Shown here: piece after piece, positions 32,545-40,569 of the stretch
Layout of the letters: each line of letters starts with the position of its first letter
Position numbering within the stretch: the stretch's first letter is position 1
DNA from: Pseudomonadota bacterium
GTDB lineage: Bacteria > Pseudomonadota > Alphaproteobacteria > Sphingomonadales > Sphingomonadaceae
NCBI GenBank assembly: GCA_023413015.1
Contig: JAEZQR010000121.1
Coordinates: forward strand, 1-49,406
Length of the DNA: 49,406 nt
Reading direction: 5' to 3'
Program-made: the position numbers and the translations under genes
Notes under the pieces: model-generated
Told to the model about the DNA's origin: nothing
What the model saw: the letters and a program-made list of their open reading frames with translations, nothing else
Databases searched by the model: none

Positions 32545-35500
32545 TTAGAAGCGGAAGCGAGCGCCCACGTAGAACCGGCGGCCGAAAACGTCGTAGACGT
32601 CGGCGGCGGTGTCGGTACCCGTCGTGTTGAAGGTGGTGTTCGACAGCAGGTTCGGCGCGTCGTTGTCGAGCAGGTTGTCGACACCGAAGTAGAGCTCGGC
32701 GCCCTTCTTCGCCTCGAAGCGGACTTGCGCGTCGAGGTAGAACTCCGCACCGACGCCCAGCGAACGCGGCTCGAGGTCGTAAGCCGCGAGGAACTGGTCG
32801 TCCTCATACGACTTGCCGATGTAGGTGCCGGTGAAGTTCACGTCGAACTTGCCCAACTCCATGCCGAGGTTCGCCGTCCACTTGTTCTTCGGGTTGCCGA
32901 TCTCGCCCACGTACGGATCCTTGTCCGCACCCGGAACCGGGATGGTGTAGCCCGAGAAATAGTGGGTGTAGGCGACGCGGGCGTTCAGCATCGCGTCTTC
33001 CGCTAGGAAGTCGAGACCGTAGCGGTAGGTTGCCACGACGTCGATGCCGTCGGTCTTCAGCTTGCCGCTGTTGACGAGCGGGGCATCCACGAACTCGATC
33101 GAGCCCGCACTGTTCGCACCGGTGACGGTCGGACGACGGGTGACGAAGTCGCAGAACTGCTGGTTGCCCTGACCATAGCACTGGTCGAGGATGAAGTTGC
33201 GCGGCGGGGCGTTGATCGCATCCTTTACGCTGATGTTGAAGTAGTCGATCGTCACCGCAAGGTTACGGAGCGCATCGATCGAGCGCGGATTGATCACCAC
33301 GCCGAGCGTATACGAGTCCGACTTCTCCTCGTTCAGGTCCGGATTGCCGCTGTTGTAGCCGCTGATGCCCTGCTTGTCGGACTGGGTGAGCGTGAACTTG
33401 CCGCCGTTGGCCGCAATGTTCGACAGCACGCCCGGCGCCGCACGGCACGCGTCACCGACGGCGCCGCCGCCAGTCGCGCCGATGCCTTCGCAAGGATCGA
33501 CGATGCCGCTCGGGAAGGTCTGCGACGGGCCCGTGAACAGCTCGCCAATGTTCGGTGCGCGCACCGAACGCGAGTAGGTGCCGCGGAAGCGGATGTCGCT
33601 GACCGGCGACCATTCGACGTTGCCCGAGTAGCTGTAGACAGTGCCGACCGTCGAGTAGTCAGCGACACGGCCCGAAGCACCGACGCTGAGCTCGTTGAAG
33701 AACGGCTTGTCGGCCAGCAGCGGCACGCGGATCTCGCCGTACAACTCCTTGACGTCGAACTTGCCGAATGTGTCCGGAAGCGCGTTACCGCCGTTGAGGC
33801 CTGCGTTGGTTAGCGCGTCGTTGTCCTCCGAGCTGATCTCCTTGCGGTACTCGGCACCGAGCGCGACGCCGACGGCACCCGCCGGCAGCTCGAACAGGTC
33901 GCCGTTCACGTTGGCGGAGAAGACGTGCTGCTTGATGTCCGTCTGGAACGAACCTTCGGCATTGATGTACTTCACCGCATCCGGCGTGATCGAGCCTGCA
34001 CCGAAGATGTTGATCGGCACGCAGCCCTGGGCCCGCGCTTCGGCGCTGGCGCAGATCGCGTCGGTCCGGCTGCCGTTGTTGTTGAGGTCATTGACGTCGG
34101 TGACCGCCTGCAACGCATTGGCGAAGTTCAGGACGTTGACCTGACCGCTGGACCGCTGCGACTCCGTGGTCTGGCCGTAGACGTAGCTCGCATCCCAGTG
34201 GAAGCGCTCGTCGAGGAAGCTGCCTTGGAAGCCGGTCGCGATACGGAAGAAGTCACGCGTCGTGCTGCCGGTGCGGCTGCCGAACTCGCCGAGACGGCGA
34301 GAGAAGGCATAATCGCGCAGCCCGTCGCCGTCGGTGTCGCGCGCGGCGTTCACGATGGCGGTGGGGACGAGCGGGTTGACCACGAGCGTGCCGTTCACGA
34401 GCGATTCGAGTGGGATACGGCCGCCGGTCGACGCGAGGACATCCTCGGACGAGAGGGCGAACGGCTCGATCTCACGCTCCGACGTGGTCTTCGCGTAGGT
34501 CGCCTCGGAGAAGAAGCGGAGATTGTCCGTCAGGTCGTAGTGGCCGCGAGCCGCGAACAGGTAACGCTCGACCGGAACCGCGATGGTGCGCTTCTGCTGG
34601 CGGTTGTAGCCGTCGGGGCCGAGCTGAGTGCCAGCCGGAAGGCCGCACGCAGCGGGAGCGGCGCCGCCATTGTTGACGAAGCAGGGACGCAGCGCGCCCG
34701 TGACCGGATCGAAGGTGAAGTCGTCGCCGGTACCCGCAGTGCCGTTGACATCGAAGCGGCCCTGGAGCGGGAAGCTCGACAGATAGGGCGTGTAAGGAAC
34801 GCCGAAGTCCTTCGGATCGCCGGTGAGGGCGAACAGGTCAGAGTCGTCCAGGTAGGTGTTCTTGCGCTGGCGCGACAGGAGGCCTTCCTGGTTCGAGTAG
34901 CCCAAGTGGACCATGATGTTGCCGCGGTCCTCGGCGAAGTTGCCGCCGGCCGTGACGCTGACGCGATACTGCTCGTCGTCACCACGCTGGGTGATGCCGC
35001 TCTGGCCTTCGAACTCGACGCCTTCGAAGTTTTCCTTGTAGACGAAGTTCACCACGCCGGCGACGGCGTCCGAGCCGTAGACGGCCGAGGCGCCGCCGGT
35101 CAGCACGTCGACGCGCTGGATGAACTGCGTTGGGATGACGTTGAGGTCGACGGTCGACGAGCCGGGAAGGCCGGCGACGACGCGGCGGCCGTTGACGAGG
35201 ACGAGGGTGCGATCCGAGCCGAGGTCGCGCAGGTCGACGGTGGAGACGCCGGTGCCCGAGGTCAGGAACGCCGAGTTGGTGCGGCTGAGCCCTGCGACGC
35301 CGAACGCCGGGTTCTCGAGCAGCAGATCCTGGATGTTGGTGGCGCCCGACTGCTCGATCTGGGCGGTGCCGATCACCTGAACCGGCGAAGCGGCCTCGAG
35401 ATCGGGACGCGCGATGCGCGAGCCGGTGACGACGATGGTTTCGACCGACTCGTCGGCCGCAGCGGTGGCCGGAGCGGCCTCCGTCTGGGCATGAGCCGGC

Positions 35501-35553
35501 AACGCGAACGCAGTCAGCGCGGTGCTGACAAGCAACAGGCGGTCGAACCGCAT
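32545..35553 (-). CDS. TonB-dependent outer-membrane receptor (TBDR 4)
   Basis: A 1002-residue outer-membrane receptor with leader MRFDRLLLVSTALTAFALPA-HAQ, TonB-box-like ETIVVTG (38-44), and plug blocks RTLVLVNGRRVVAGLPGSS, VDLNVIPTQFIQRVDVLTGG and SAVYGSDAVAGVVNF. The barrel is closest to TBDR 1 (shared QHVFSANVNGDLFELPAGAVG-type and RFRGTYSRSVRAPNIGELFT-type segments) and ends in VGARFRF. The start at 35553 has AGAAGGGGAAG upstream, and that Shine-Dalgarno can be paired away in a hairpin (35564-35605). It carries the 17-nt inverted repeat at 35513-35529. The ligand is unknown. Confidence 0.92.
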   Translation of the reverse strand: MRFDRLLLVSTALTAFALPAHAQTEAAPATAAADESVETIVVTGSRIARPDLEAASPVQVIGTAQIEQSGATNIQDLLLENPAFGVAGLSRTNSAFLTSGTGVSTVDLRDLGSDRTLVLVNGRRVVAGLPGSSTVDLNVIPTQFIQRVDVLTGGASAVYGSDAVAGVVNFVYKENFEGVEFEGQSGITQRGDDEQYRVSVTAGGNFAEDRGNIMVHLGYSNQEGLLSRQRKNTYLDDSDLFALTGDPKDFGVPYTPYLSSFPLQGRFDVNGTAGTGDDFTFDPVTGALRPCFVNNGGAAPAACGLPAGTQLGPDGYNRQQKRTIAVPVERYLFAARGHYDLTDNLRFFSEATYAKTTSEREIEPFALSSEDVLASTGGRIPLESLVNGTLVVNPLVPTAIVNAARDTDGDGLRDYAFSRRLGEFGSRTGSTTRDFFRIATGFQGSFLDERFHWDASYVYGQTTESQRSSGQVNVLNFANALQAVTDVNDLNNNGSRTDAICASAEARAQGCVPINIFGAGSITPDAVKYINAEGSFQTDIKQHVFSANVNGDLFELPAGAVGVALGAEYRKEISSEDNDALTNAGLNGGNALPDTFGKFDVKELYGEIRVPLLADKPFFNELSVGASGRVADYSTVGTVYSYSGNVEWSPVSDIRFRGTYSRSVRAPNIGELFTGPSQTFPSGIVDPCEGIGATGGGAVGDACRAAPGVLSNIAANGGKFTLTQSDKQGISGYNSGNPDLNEEKSDSYTLGVVINPRSIDALRNLAVTIDYFNISVKDAINAPPRNFILDQCYGQGNQQFCDFVTRRPTVTGANSAGSIEFVDAPLVNSGKLKTDGIDVVATYRYGLDFLAEDAMLNARVAYTHYFSGYTIPVPGADKDPYVGEIGNPKNKWTANLGMELGKFDVNFTGTYIGKSYEDDQFLAAYDLEPRSLGVGAEFYLDAQVRFEAKKGAELYFGVDNLLDNDAPNLLSNTTFNTTGTDTAADVYDVFGRRFYVGARFRF
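35513..35529 (-). repeat. 17-nt intragenic inverted repeat, copy in TBDR 4
   Basis: GTCAGC-ACCGC-GCTGAC at +25 to +41, identical to the other three copies, although the preceding Leu codons here are CTG TTG CTT. Confidence 0.7.
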
Positions 35554-35563
35554 GATAGGCTTC

Positions 35564-35605
35564 CCCTTCTTGTGAGTCCGCCATCAGGCTGTGGCGGCAG
35601 AAGGG
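35564..35605 (-). promoter_or_regulatory. 5'-UTR hairpin sequestering the TBDR 4 Shine-Dalgarno
   Basis: In the mRNA CCCUUCU (35605-35599) pairs with AGAAGGG (35570-35564), which is the Shine-Dalgarno. Inside lies a second stem: CCGCCA (35597-35592) with UGGCGG (35583-35578). The AUG is 11 nt downstream. Such a fold would lower translation unless opened by a ligand, protein, RNA or ribosome. Confidence 0.45.
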
Positions 35606-35793
35606 CGTTACGTTCGCTTTACAAAGCTGCGTACCCGGCGGTCCGCCCATTGTGGGTATAAGGGGCGGCTTTTCATCTTGTGTGGCTTTTGTGTTTCACG
35701 TGTGTGTTGATTCGACGTCCAACTAAGGTGCAGGCGAGACCAAGGCTGAGAGCCAGCTGAAAGCTGTCGAGGTGTGATGTTTGCCTTGTAGGA

Positions 35794-37269
35794 TCAATCA
35801 CTGTGTCGACTCAGCGTCTCCATTTCACTCAGATACGGAGCCAGGTGAGTCTCGTAGCGCCGCCAGTTGCCGACCGATCGGGTGTTTATGGGGTTGCGCA
35901 CCTGCGCCAGGCTGCGGGTCAGCACCGCCTTCGAGCTCAGATGCGGGGTGAAGCAGGCCGGTTCGTGGGAGAGGCCTGCGAAGTCGAGCAGCCGGGGGAT
36001 CTCCATATCGGGGCGGCTGACGAGCGTCTCGTAATCGATGGTGAGCAGCCGCGAGGCCGGCGCGATCGAGCGCCAGTGGTCCATCAGCGTTCCGTATATC
36101 TGCTGATAGCGTGCGATGCTCCTGAGGTCGTAGCTCCACCACTGGCCCTCGGAGAAACGCGAGCGGAACGCGGACCAGGCGATGTCCCGCGGATCGCGAC
36201 GGCAGTAGATGAACCGCGCGCCCGGCAGCATGAGCCGTATCGCGCCGACGAACATGTGCGTCGCAAGTCCCTTATCGGTGACGATGGCATGCGGTCCGAA
36301 ACGGTTGCTCAGGCAGGCGAGATATTCGCGACCGAGTGCTCCCCATGGATCCTTGTCGGCACTTGCATCCACGAACCGCTGAATGTCGACTGGCTCGAGG
36401 TTACGTAATGGGGTCGCAGCCAGCGGCAGCAGACGCATCTCGCCGCCGGCAGCCACCTTCGGATGCGCACTCAGGATTTGCTCGACGAGCGTCGTGCCGG
36501 ACCTCGGCAATCCAAGGATGAAGATCGGCCGCTCCGAGGCCTCACCGCACCCGGCGAAGTGATCGAGGAGCGGGCGCGAGAAGCTGCTGCGCAACCGGGC
36601 GTGGTGCGCGGCCAGCGGCGGCAGGTCGAAGGGGTGTAGCGCGAAGATCGTCCTGGCGCCTTGCTCGAAGGCCGCGAACGCGTTGTCGACGTCGCCGACG
36701 TCGTCATAGGCCTTGCCGAGGGCGTAGAGCAGGGCCGCATGCGCCTCGGTTTGCGGCCGGAGACGCGTCTCGATGGCGCGCAGGTTGTCGATGTCTGGGT
36801 CGCCAGACGTGAAGCGCTTGATGATCGAGAGTTGCTCCCAAGCGAAGGCGTCGAGCGGCTGTGCGGCTATGACGGCAGAGAAGGCGGCTTCGGCCGGCTC
36901 GAACTGACCCAAGCGGGCGAGGGCGAGACCGAGCAGATATTGGCCTTTGGTATCGTTTGAATGGCGTGTCGCAAGCACTCTAGCGATCTTCAGCGCTTGT
37001 TCGCTTTCCCCGATCTCCGACAACAGCTCGAACAGCAGTTCATGTGCGCCCCGGTCGTTCGGCGCTGACCGGCGCCATAGCTCGGCGGCTGTAACGGCCA
37101 GATCAATATCCTGAAGAGCGCGGGCAAGGCGCGCGACGTTGCCCCATCCAACACCAAGCGGCGGCGCTGAGGCAACGATGGCCCGAAGCTCAAGAAGAGC
37201 TTGGTATCCATCACCGGCCTGCAGGTGCCGTTGGACGGCAGACATGCGTGCTTGGGGCTCCTGACTCAC
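35794..37269 (-). CDS. TPR-repeat sulfotransferase
   Basis: A 491-residue protein. The N-terminal half (about 8-220) is made of tetratricopeptide-like helix pairs (GQYLLGLALARLGQFEPAEA; AALLYALGKAYDDVGDVDNA). The C-terminal half is a PAPS-dependent sulfotransferase: 5'-phosphosulfate loop FILGLPRSGTTLVEQIL (LPRSGTT at 254-260) and 3'-phosphate motif CRRDPRDIAWSAF (356-368). It would transfer sulfate to a peptide, sugar or small molecule in the cytoplasm; the acceptor is unknown. The GTG at 37269 (AGGAAGGA upstream) is preferred over a TTG at 37305 inside the preceding terminator. It lies downstream of TBDR 5 after a strong hairpin and upstream of TBDR 4. Confidence 0.85.
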   Translation of the reverse strand: MSQEPQARMSAVQRHLQAGDGYQALLELRAIVASAPPLGVGWGNVARLARALQDIDLAVTAAELWRRSAPNDRGAHELLFELLSEIGESEQALKIARVLATRHSNDTKGQYLLGLALARLGQFEPAEAAFSAVIAAQPLDAFAWEQLSIIKRFTSGDPDIDNLRAIETRLRPQTEAHAALLYALGKAYDDVGDVDNAFAAFEQGARTIFALHPFDLPPLAAHHARLRSSFSRPLLDHFAGCGEASERPIFILGLPRSGTTLVEQILSAHPKVAAGGEMRLLPLAATPLRNLEPVDIQRFVDASADKDPWGALGREYLACLSNRFGPHAIVTDKGLATHMFVGAIRLMLPGARFIYCRRDPRDIAWSAFRSRFSEGQWWSYDLRSIARYQQIYGTLMDHWRSIAPASRLLTIDYETLVSRPDMEIPRLLDFAGLSHEPACFTPHLSSKAVLTRSLAQVRNPINTRSVGNWRRYETHLAPYLSEMETLSRHSD

Positions 37270-37303
37270 GACGCGTCCTTCCTCGATGTTGCCGGGTGGT
37301 GAC

Positions 37304-37336
37304 AAAAAAAGGGCGGCGGATCGAGACCCGCCGCCC
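37304..37336 (-). terminator. Rho-independent terminator of TBDR 5
   Basis: A 9-bp stem (GGGCGGCGG at 37311-37319 with CCGCCGCCC at 37328-37336) and an 8-nt loop, followed on the minus strand by T7 (37310-37304). It separates TBDR 5 from the sulfotransferase gene, so the latter would need its own promoter or read-through. Confidence 0.88.
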
Positions 37337-37356
37337 GGAGTTTGGACAGTTACCGT

Positions 37357-40323
37357 TTAGAAGCGGTAGGTAGCCGAGATGAAGAAGTCACGGCCCAGCG
37401 GATCGTACAGACCCGGGTAAGTGCTGTTCTGCTCGTCGCGCTGGTCCGAAAGGATCTGCGGCTGCACGTCGAACAGGTTGTTCACGCCGGCATTGACCGT
37501 AAAGCTCTCCGAGAGGTCATACGAGAATGACAGGTCGGTGTAGACCTTCGGCTTCAGCCTCGGCACCGAGATGACGCTCGGGCTGGTGCCGCCGTTCTCG
37601 ATACGCTCGTCGAACAACTCGCCGAGATAGCGGAACCGCAACGACGAAGTGAGCGGACCATCAGACCACGACAGGCGCGACGTGACCTTCCACTCCGGCT
37701 GCGGGCTGGTGCGGTAGCCCGTGACGACCGAGCAGTTCGGACCGAAGTTGCCGGCGCAATGCTGGACGATGTTCGGCTGATCGACGACCGGCGTCACGTC
37801 GTTCTTGTCGAGCCACGTCGCCAGCAGGTTGAAGCTGAGGCGCGACTCCTCGCTCATGAGGCCGAAGCCCAGGTTGGCGACGTAATCGAGCTGGAAGTCG
37901 ATACCGCTCGTCTTCAACCTCGCGATGTTCGCGCCGGTGATCACCGGCAGATACTGGCCGCCGATGGCGCCGGTCACCGGGTTACGGACAACCGCCTGAC
38001 AGTAGGGGCTATTGATGTCCTGGATGACATTGTAGCAGAGAGCCAGCGTGTTGTTCAGGCCGCCGCCGAACGACGCGATGAAATCATCGATCTTGATGTT
38101 GAAATAGTCGGCGGTGAAGCTGAGGCCCGGAATGAACGAGGGGCGCAGCACCACGCCTGCGGTGACCGTGTCGGACGTCTCTTCCTTCAGATTCGGGTTG
38201 CCGCCGAACAGGCCTTCAAGCTGCGAGTTGGACTGCACCTGGCTGGTGAAGACGGCCGATGCCGGAACGCCGGTCGCCTCGCACAGCGCGCGCACGGCTG
38301 CCGTACGTTGGTCCTGCGCCGCGCGCGAACCGCAGGGGTCGTCCGCCGCCGGGAAGCCCTGACCCAGACCTCCGAAGAGTTCGCCGACGTTCGGCGCGCG
38401 GATGGCGCGCTGGTACTGGGCGCGGAAGGTCACGTCACGCACGGGTGCCCATTCGCCTCCCGCAGCCCAGGTGAAGGCGCTACCGACGCCCTTCAGCGAG
38501 TAGTCCGAGTAGCGGGCGGCGCCGCGCACCGTCAGCTTGTCGGCAAACGGCTGATCGGCCACGATCGGAAGGAGGACTTCGCCGAAGACTTCCTTCACGT
38601 TGTAGCCGCCTGCGGTCGGTTGGCCGCCGTTGAAGCCGATGACGTCACCCGAGGAGAGCGCCTGGTCGGGCTTGAACGATGCGCTGGTGTCGCGCCATTC
38701 AACGCCGAGCGCGAAGCCGGCCGGGCCGCCGCCCATGCCGAGGTCGAACAGGTCGCCGTTGATCGACGCCTGCGCCACCTGCAGGATCGACTCGTTCAGG
38801 TTGGTCGAATCGATCCGCAGACGGCGCGCCATCGCCTCGGTAACTGTATCAGCACCGAAGATGTCGAGCTCGCCACCGTTGGCGGCCGTGCCAAGAAGCG
38901 CCGCACTGAACGCCGAGCGGGAGATGTTCCCCTCCTGACGCTGCGTATGCGAGGTACGCGCATAGCTGTAGTAGGCGTCGTAACGCAGCGTGTCGGTGAT
39001 ATCGCCTTCGGTGCCGAGCAGGATACGGTAAGCATTCCGTTCATCGGTCTGATGGCGGAAGCCGACGTCGTTCATGCGCCGGAACACCTGCATGTTGACG
39101 ATGCCCGGATTGTTGTAGATCGCCGACAGGCCGCGCGCGACGCGGGCCGCATCGATCGCGGCCTCATTGGCGTCGATCTGCGCCAGTGCGGCCTGATCAG
39201 CTGCCGAGAGGAAGGGATTGTTGGTCCGAATTCCGAACGTTCCAGTGACCGGCGTCGGCGCAAGCTCCGACTGGACCCTGTTGTTGGTGAAGGTCAGCTC
39301 GAAGTAGGGCTTGAAAGCCGGGGAAATCTCATAGTTGCCATAGGTGCCGATCAGCCAGCGCTCCTGCGGCACCATCAGATAGTTATCGGGATAGAAGTTG
39401 TAGAGGTCGTCAGGGCTCTGAAACGCTCGCGCGCTGCTGTTCCCGTCATCATAGGTCGCACCGAGCGTGCCGCTGCTGAAGGCCGTTCCCCGGCCGAGCG
39501 CCAGGTCGACGGAGGGCAGGCCGCGGCCGGCGCCGACTGTCTGAATTTCCGGCGTGAAGAAGCGACCTTCGGGAACGGTCGTGTTGCCGCCGGGAACGAG
39601 CTTGCCGGCGTTGGCGCCGGTGCCTTCGTTCACGATGCTCCGCGAGTATTTGCGCGCACCGGCCTTGATGGCGCCGCGCTTATAATATTCACCGAAGCTG
39701 GTGATGTGGCCGGCACCGTCCGCAAAGTCGGCGCCATAGGCGACGTGAGCATTCCAGCGTTCACCATCACCCCGGCTGGTGATGTTGTACTGCCCGCCGA
39801 CTTCGAGGCCTTCCAGATCCTGACGGAGACGGAAGTTGACGACGCCCGCGAGCGCGTCCGAGCCGTAGACGGCCGAGGCGCCGCCGGTCACCGTCTCGAC
39901 GTTGCTGATCAGGAACGACGGGATCGTGTTGAGGTCGACCGTCTGCGACGTATCGTAGAACATGTAGCGGCGGCTGTTGACCAGCACGAGCGTGCGGGGC
40001 CGTCCGAGTGCGCGCAGGTCGACGGTGGCGACGCCGCCGCCCGGGTTGTTCGAGAAGGAGCTGATGCCGGGGGTCGCCTGCGGCAGCGTATTGAGCACCT
40101 GCTCCACGTTGACCTGGCCGGTCAGCTTGAACTCCTCAGCGGAGACGACGGCAACCGGGCTCGCGCTCTCCAGATTCGGACGCGAAATGCGCGAACCGGT
40201 GACGACGATGGTTTCGGTTTCCGCGGCCGTAGCCGGGCCAGAGGCATCGGCGGTTTGTGCGAACGCGGGTACAGAGATGGTCGTCAGCGCGGTGCTGACG
40301 AGTAGTAGACGGTTGAACCGCAT
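37357..40323 (-). CDS. TonB-dependent outer-membrane receptor (TBDR 5)
   Basis: A 988-residue outer-membrane receptor with leader MRFNRLLLVSTALTTISVPA-FAQ, TonB-box-like ETIVVTG (37-43), and plug blocks RTLVLVNSRRYMFYD, VDLNTIPSFLISNVETVTGG and SAVYGSDALAGVVNF. The barrel is related to TBDR 3 (RAQYQRAIRAPNVGELFGG; QLEGLFGGNPNLKEETSDT) and ends in ISATYRF. The start at 40323 is preferred over 40356, with GGGGGAG upstream; that Shine-Dalgarno pairs with CCCCC in a long hairpin (40333-40373). It carries the 17-nt inverted repeat at 40283-40299. The ligand is unknown. Confidence 0.92.
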   Translation of the reverse strand: MRFNRLLLVSTALTTISVPAFAQTADASGPATAAETETIVVTGSRISRPNLESASPVAVVSAEEFKLTGQVNVEQVLNTLPQATPGISSFSNNPGGGVATVDLRALGRPRTLVLVNSRRYMFYDTSQTVDLNTIPSFLISNVETVTGGASAVYGSDALAGVVNFRLRQDLEGLEVGGQYNITSRGDGERWNAHVAYGADFADGAGHITSFGEYYKRGAIKAGARKYSRSIVNEGTGANAGKLVPGGNTTVPEGRFFTPEIQTVGAGRGLPSVDLALGRGTAFSSGTLGATYDDGNSSARAFQSPDDLYNFYPDNYLMVPQERWLIGTYGNYEISPAFKPYFELTFTNNRVQSELAPTPVTGTFGIRTNNPFLSAADQAALAQIDANEAAIDAARVARGLSAIYNNPGIVNMQVFRRMNDVGFRHQTDERNAYRILLGTEGDITDTLRYDAYYSYARTSHTQRQEGNISRSAFSAALLGTAANGGELDIFGADTVTEAMARRLRIDSTNLNESILQVAQASINGDLFDLGMGGGPAGFALGVEWRDTSASFKPDQALSSGDVIGFNGGQPTAGGYNVKEVFGEVLLPIVADQPFADKLTVRGAARYSDYSLKGVGSAFTWAAGGEWAPVRDVTFRAQYQRAIRAPNVGELFGGLGQGFPAADDPCGSRAAQDQRTAAVRALCEATGVPASAVFTSQVQSNSQLEGLFGGNPNLKEETSDTVTAGVVLRPSFIPGLSFTADYFNIKIDDFIASFGGGLNNTLALCYNVIQDINSPYCQAVVRNPVTGAIGGQYLPVITGANIARLKTSGIDFQLDYVANLGFGLMSEESRLSFNLLATWLDKNDVTPVVDQPNIVQHCAGNFGPNCSVVTGYRTSPQPEWKVTSRLSWSDGPLTSSLRFRYLGELFDERIENGGTSPSVISVPRLKPKVYTDLSFSYDLSESFTVNAGVNNLFDVQPQILSDQRDEQNSTYPGLYDPLGRDFFISATYRF
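40283..40299 (-). repeat. 17-nt intragenic inverted repeat, copy in TBDR 5
   Basis: GTCAGC-ACCGC-GCTGAC at +25 to +41, the fourth identical copy at the identical offset. Confidence 0.7.
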
Positions 40324-40332
40324 AGCTATGCT

Positions 40333-40373
40333 CCCCCTTGCTCGCTCAGTCCCCATGACTGAGTGAGCGGGGG
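40333..40373 (-). promoter_or_regulatory. Long 5'-UTR hairpin sequestering the TBDR 5 Shine-Dalgarno
   Basis: In the mRNA CCCCC (40373-40369) pairs with the Shine-Dalgarno GGGGG (40337-40333). GCUCACUCAGU (40368-40358) pairs with ACUGAGCGAGC (40350-40340) with a single mismatch. The loop is CAUGGGG and two A bulge out next to the SD. About 15 pairs in total lie 9 nt before the start codon. Confidence 0.55.
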
Positions 40374-40569
40374 TGCGTTATGGCGGTGTCAAATAATTGG
40401 AAAGTGACGCACTGAGTTAGATGAAAATCTGAGAGCAGATTATCAGCTACTGTGCTCCATATGCATCATTATTTTAATAATATTCGCATTTCTGTATATA
40501 ATAATTTCACGGTATTGTGCAGTTTTATGCCGCGCAATGCGAATGTTCTTCGCGGATGGACTCGGTGAT
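40374..40569. other. AT-rich promoter region of TBDR 5
   Basis: Unusually AT-rich for this genome (40440-40510, with runs such as ATTATTTTAATAATATT), between the TBDR 5 leader and the 3' end of the XRE gene. It probably contains the TBDR 5 promoter; I cannot single out a -35/-10 pair with confidence. Confidence 0.35.

Noticed and set aside
33925..35661. 578-codon plus-strand open frame opposite TBDR 4
   Set aside because: Antisense artefact; the translated product is Arg/Val/Asp-biased and unlike any known protein.
37759..40305. Very long plus-strand open frame antisense to TBDR 5
   Set aside because: It mirrors TBDR 5 codon structure in a GC-rich genome; its protein is low-complexity Arg/Asp/Val-rich with no recognisable fold, and the minus-strand gene has a full signal peptide, plug and barrel.
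25547..40323. Lasso-peptide or other RiPP cluster, since sphingomonad TBDRs can accompany these
   Set aside because: I found no precursor-like small gene, no asparagine-synthetase-like cyclase, no transglutaminase-like protease and no isopeptidase in or near the array.
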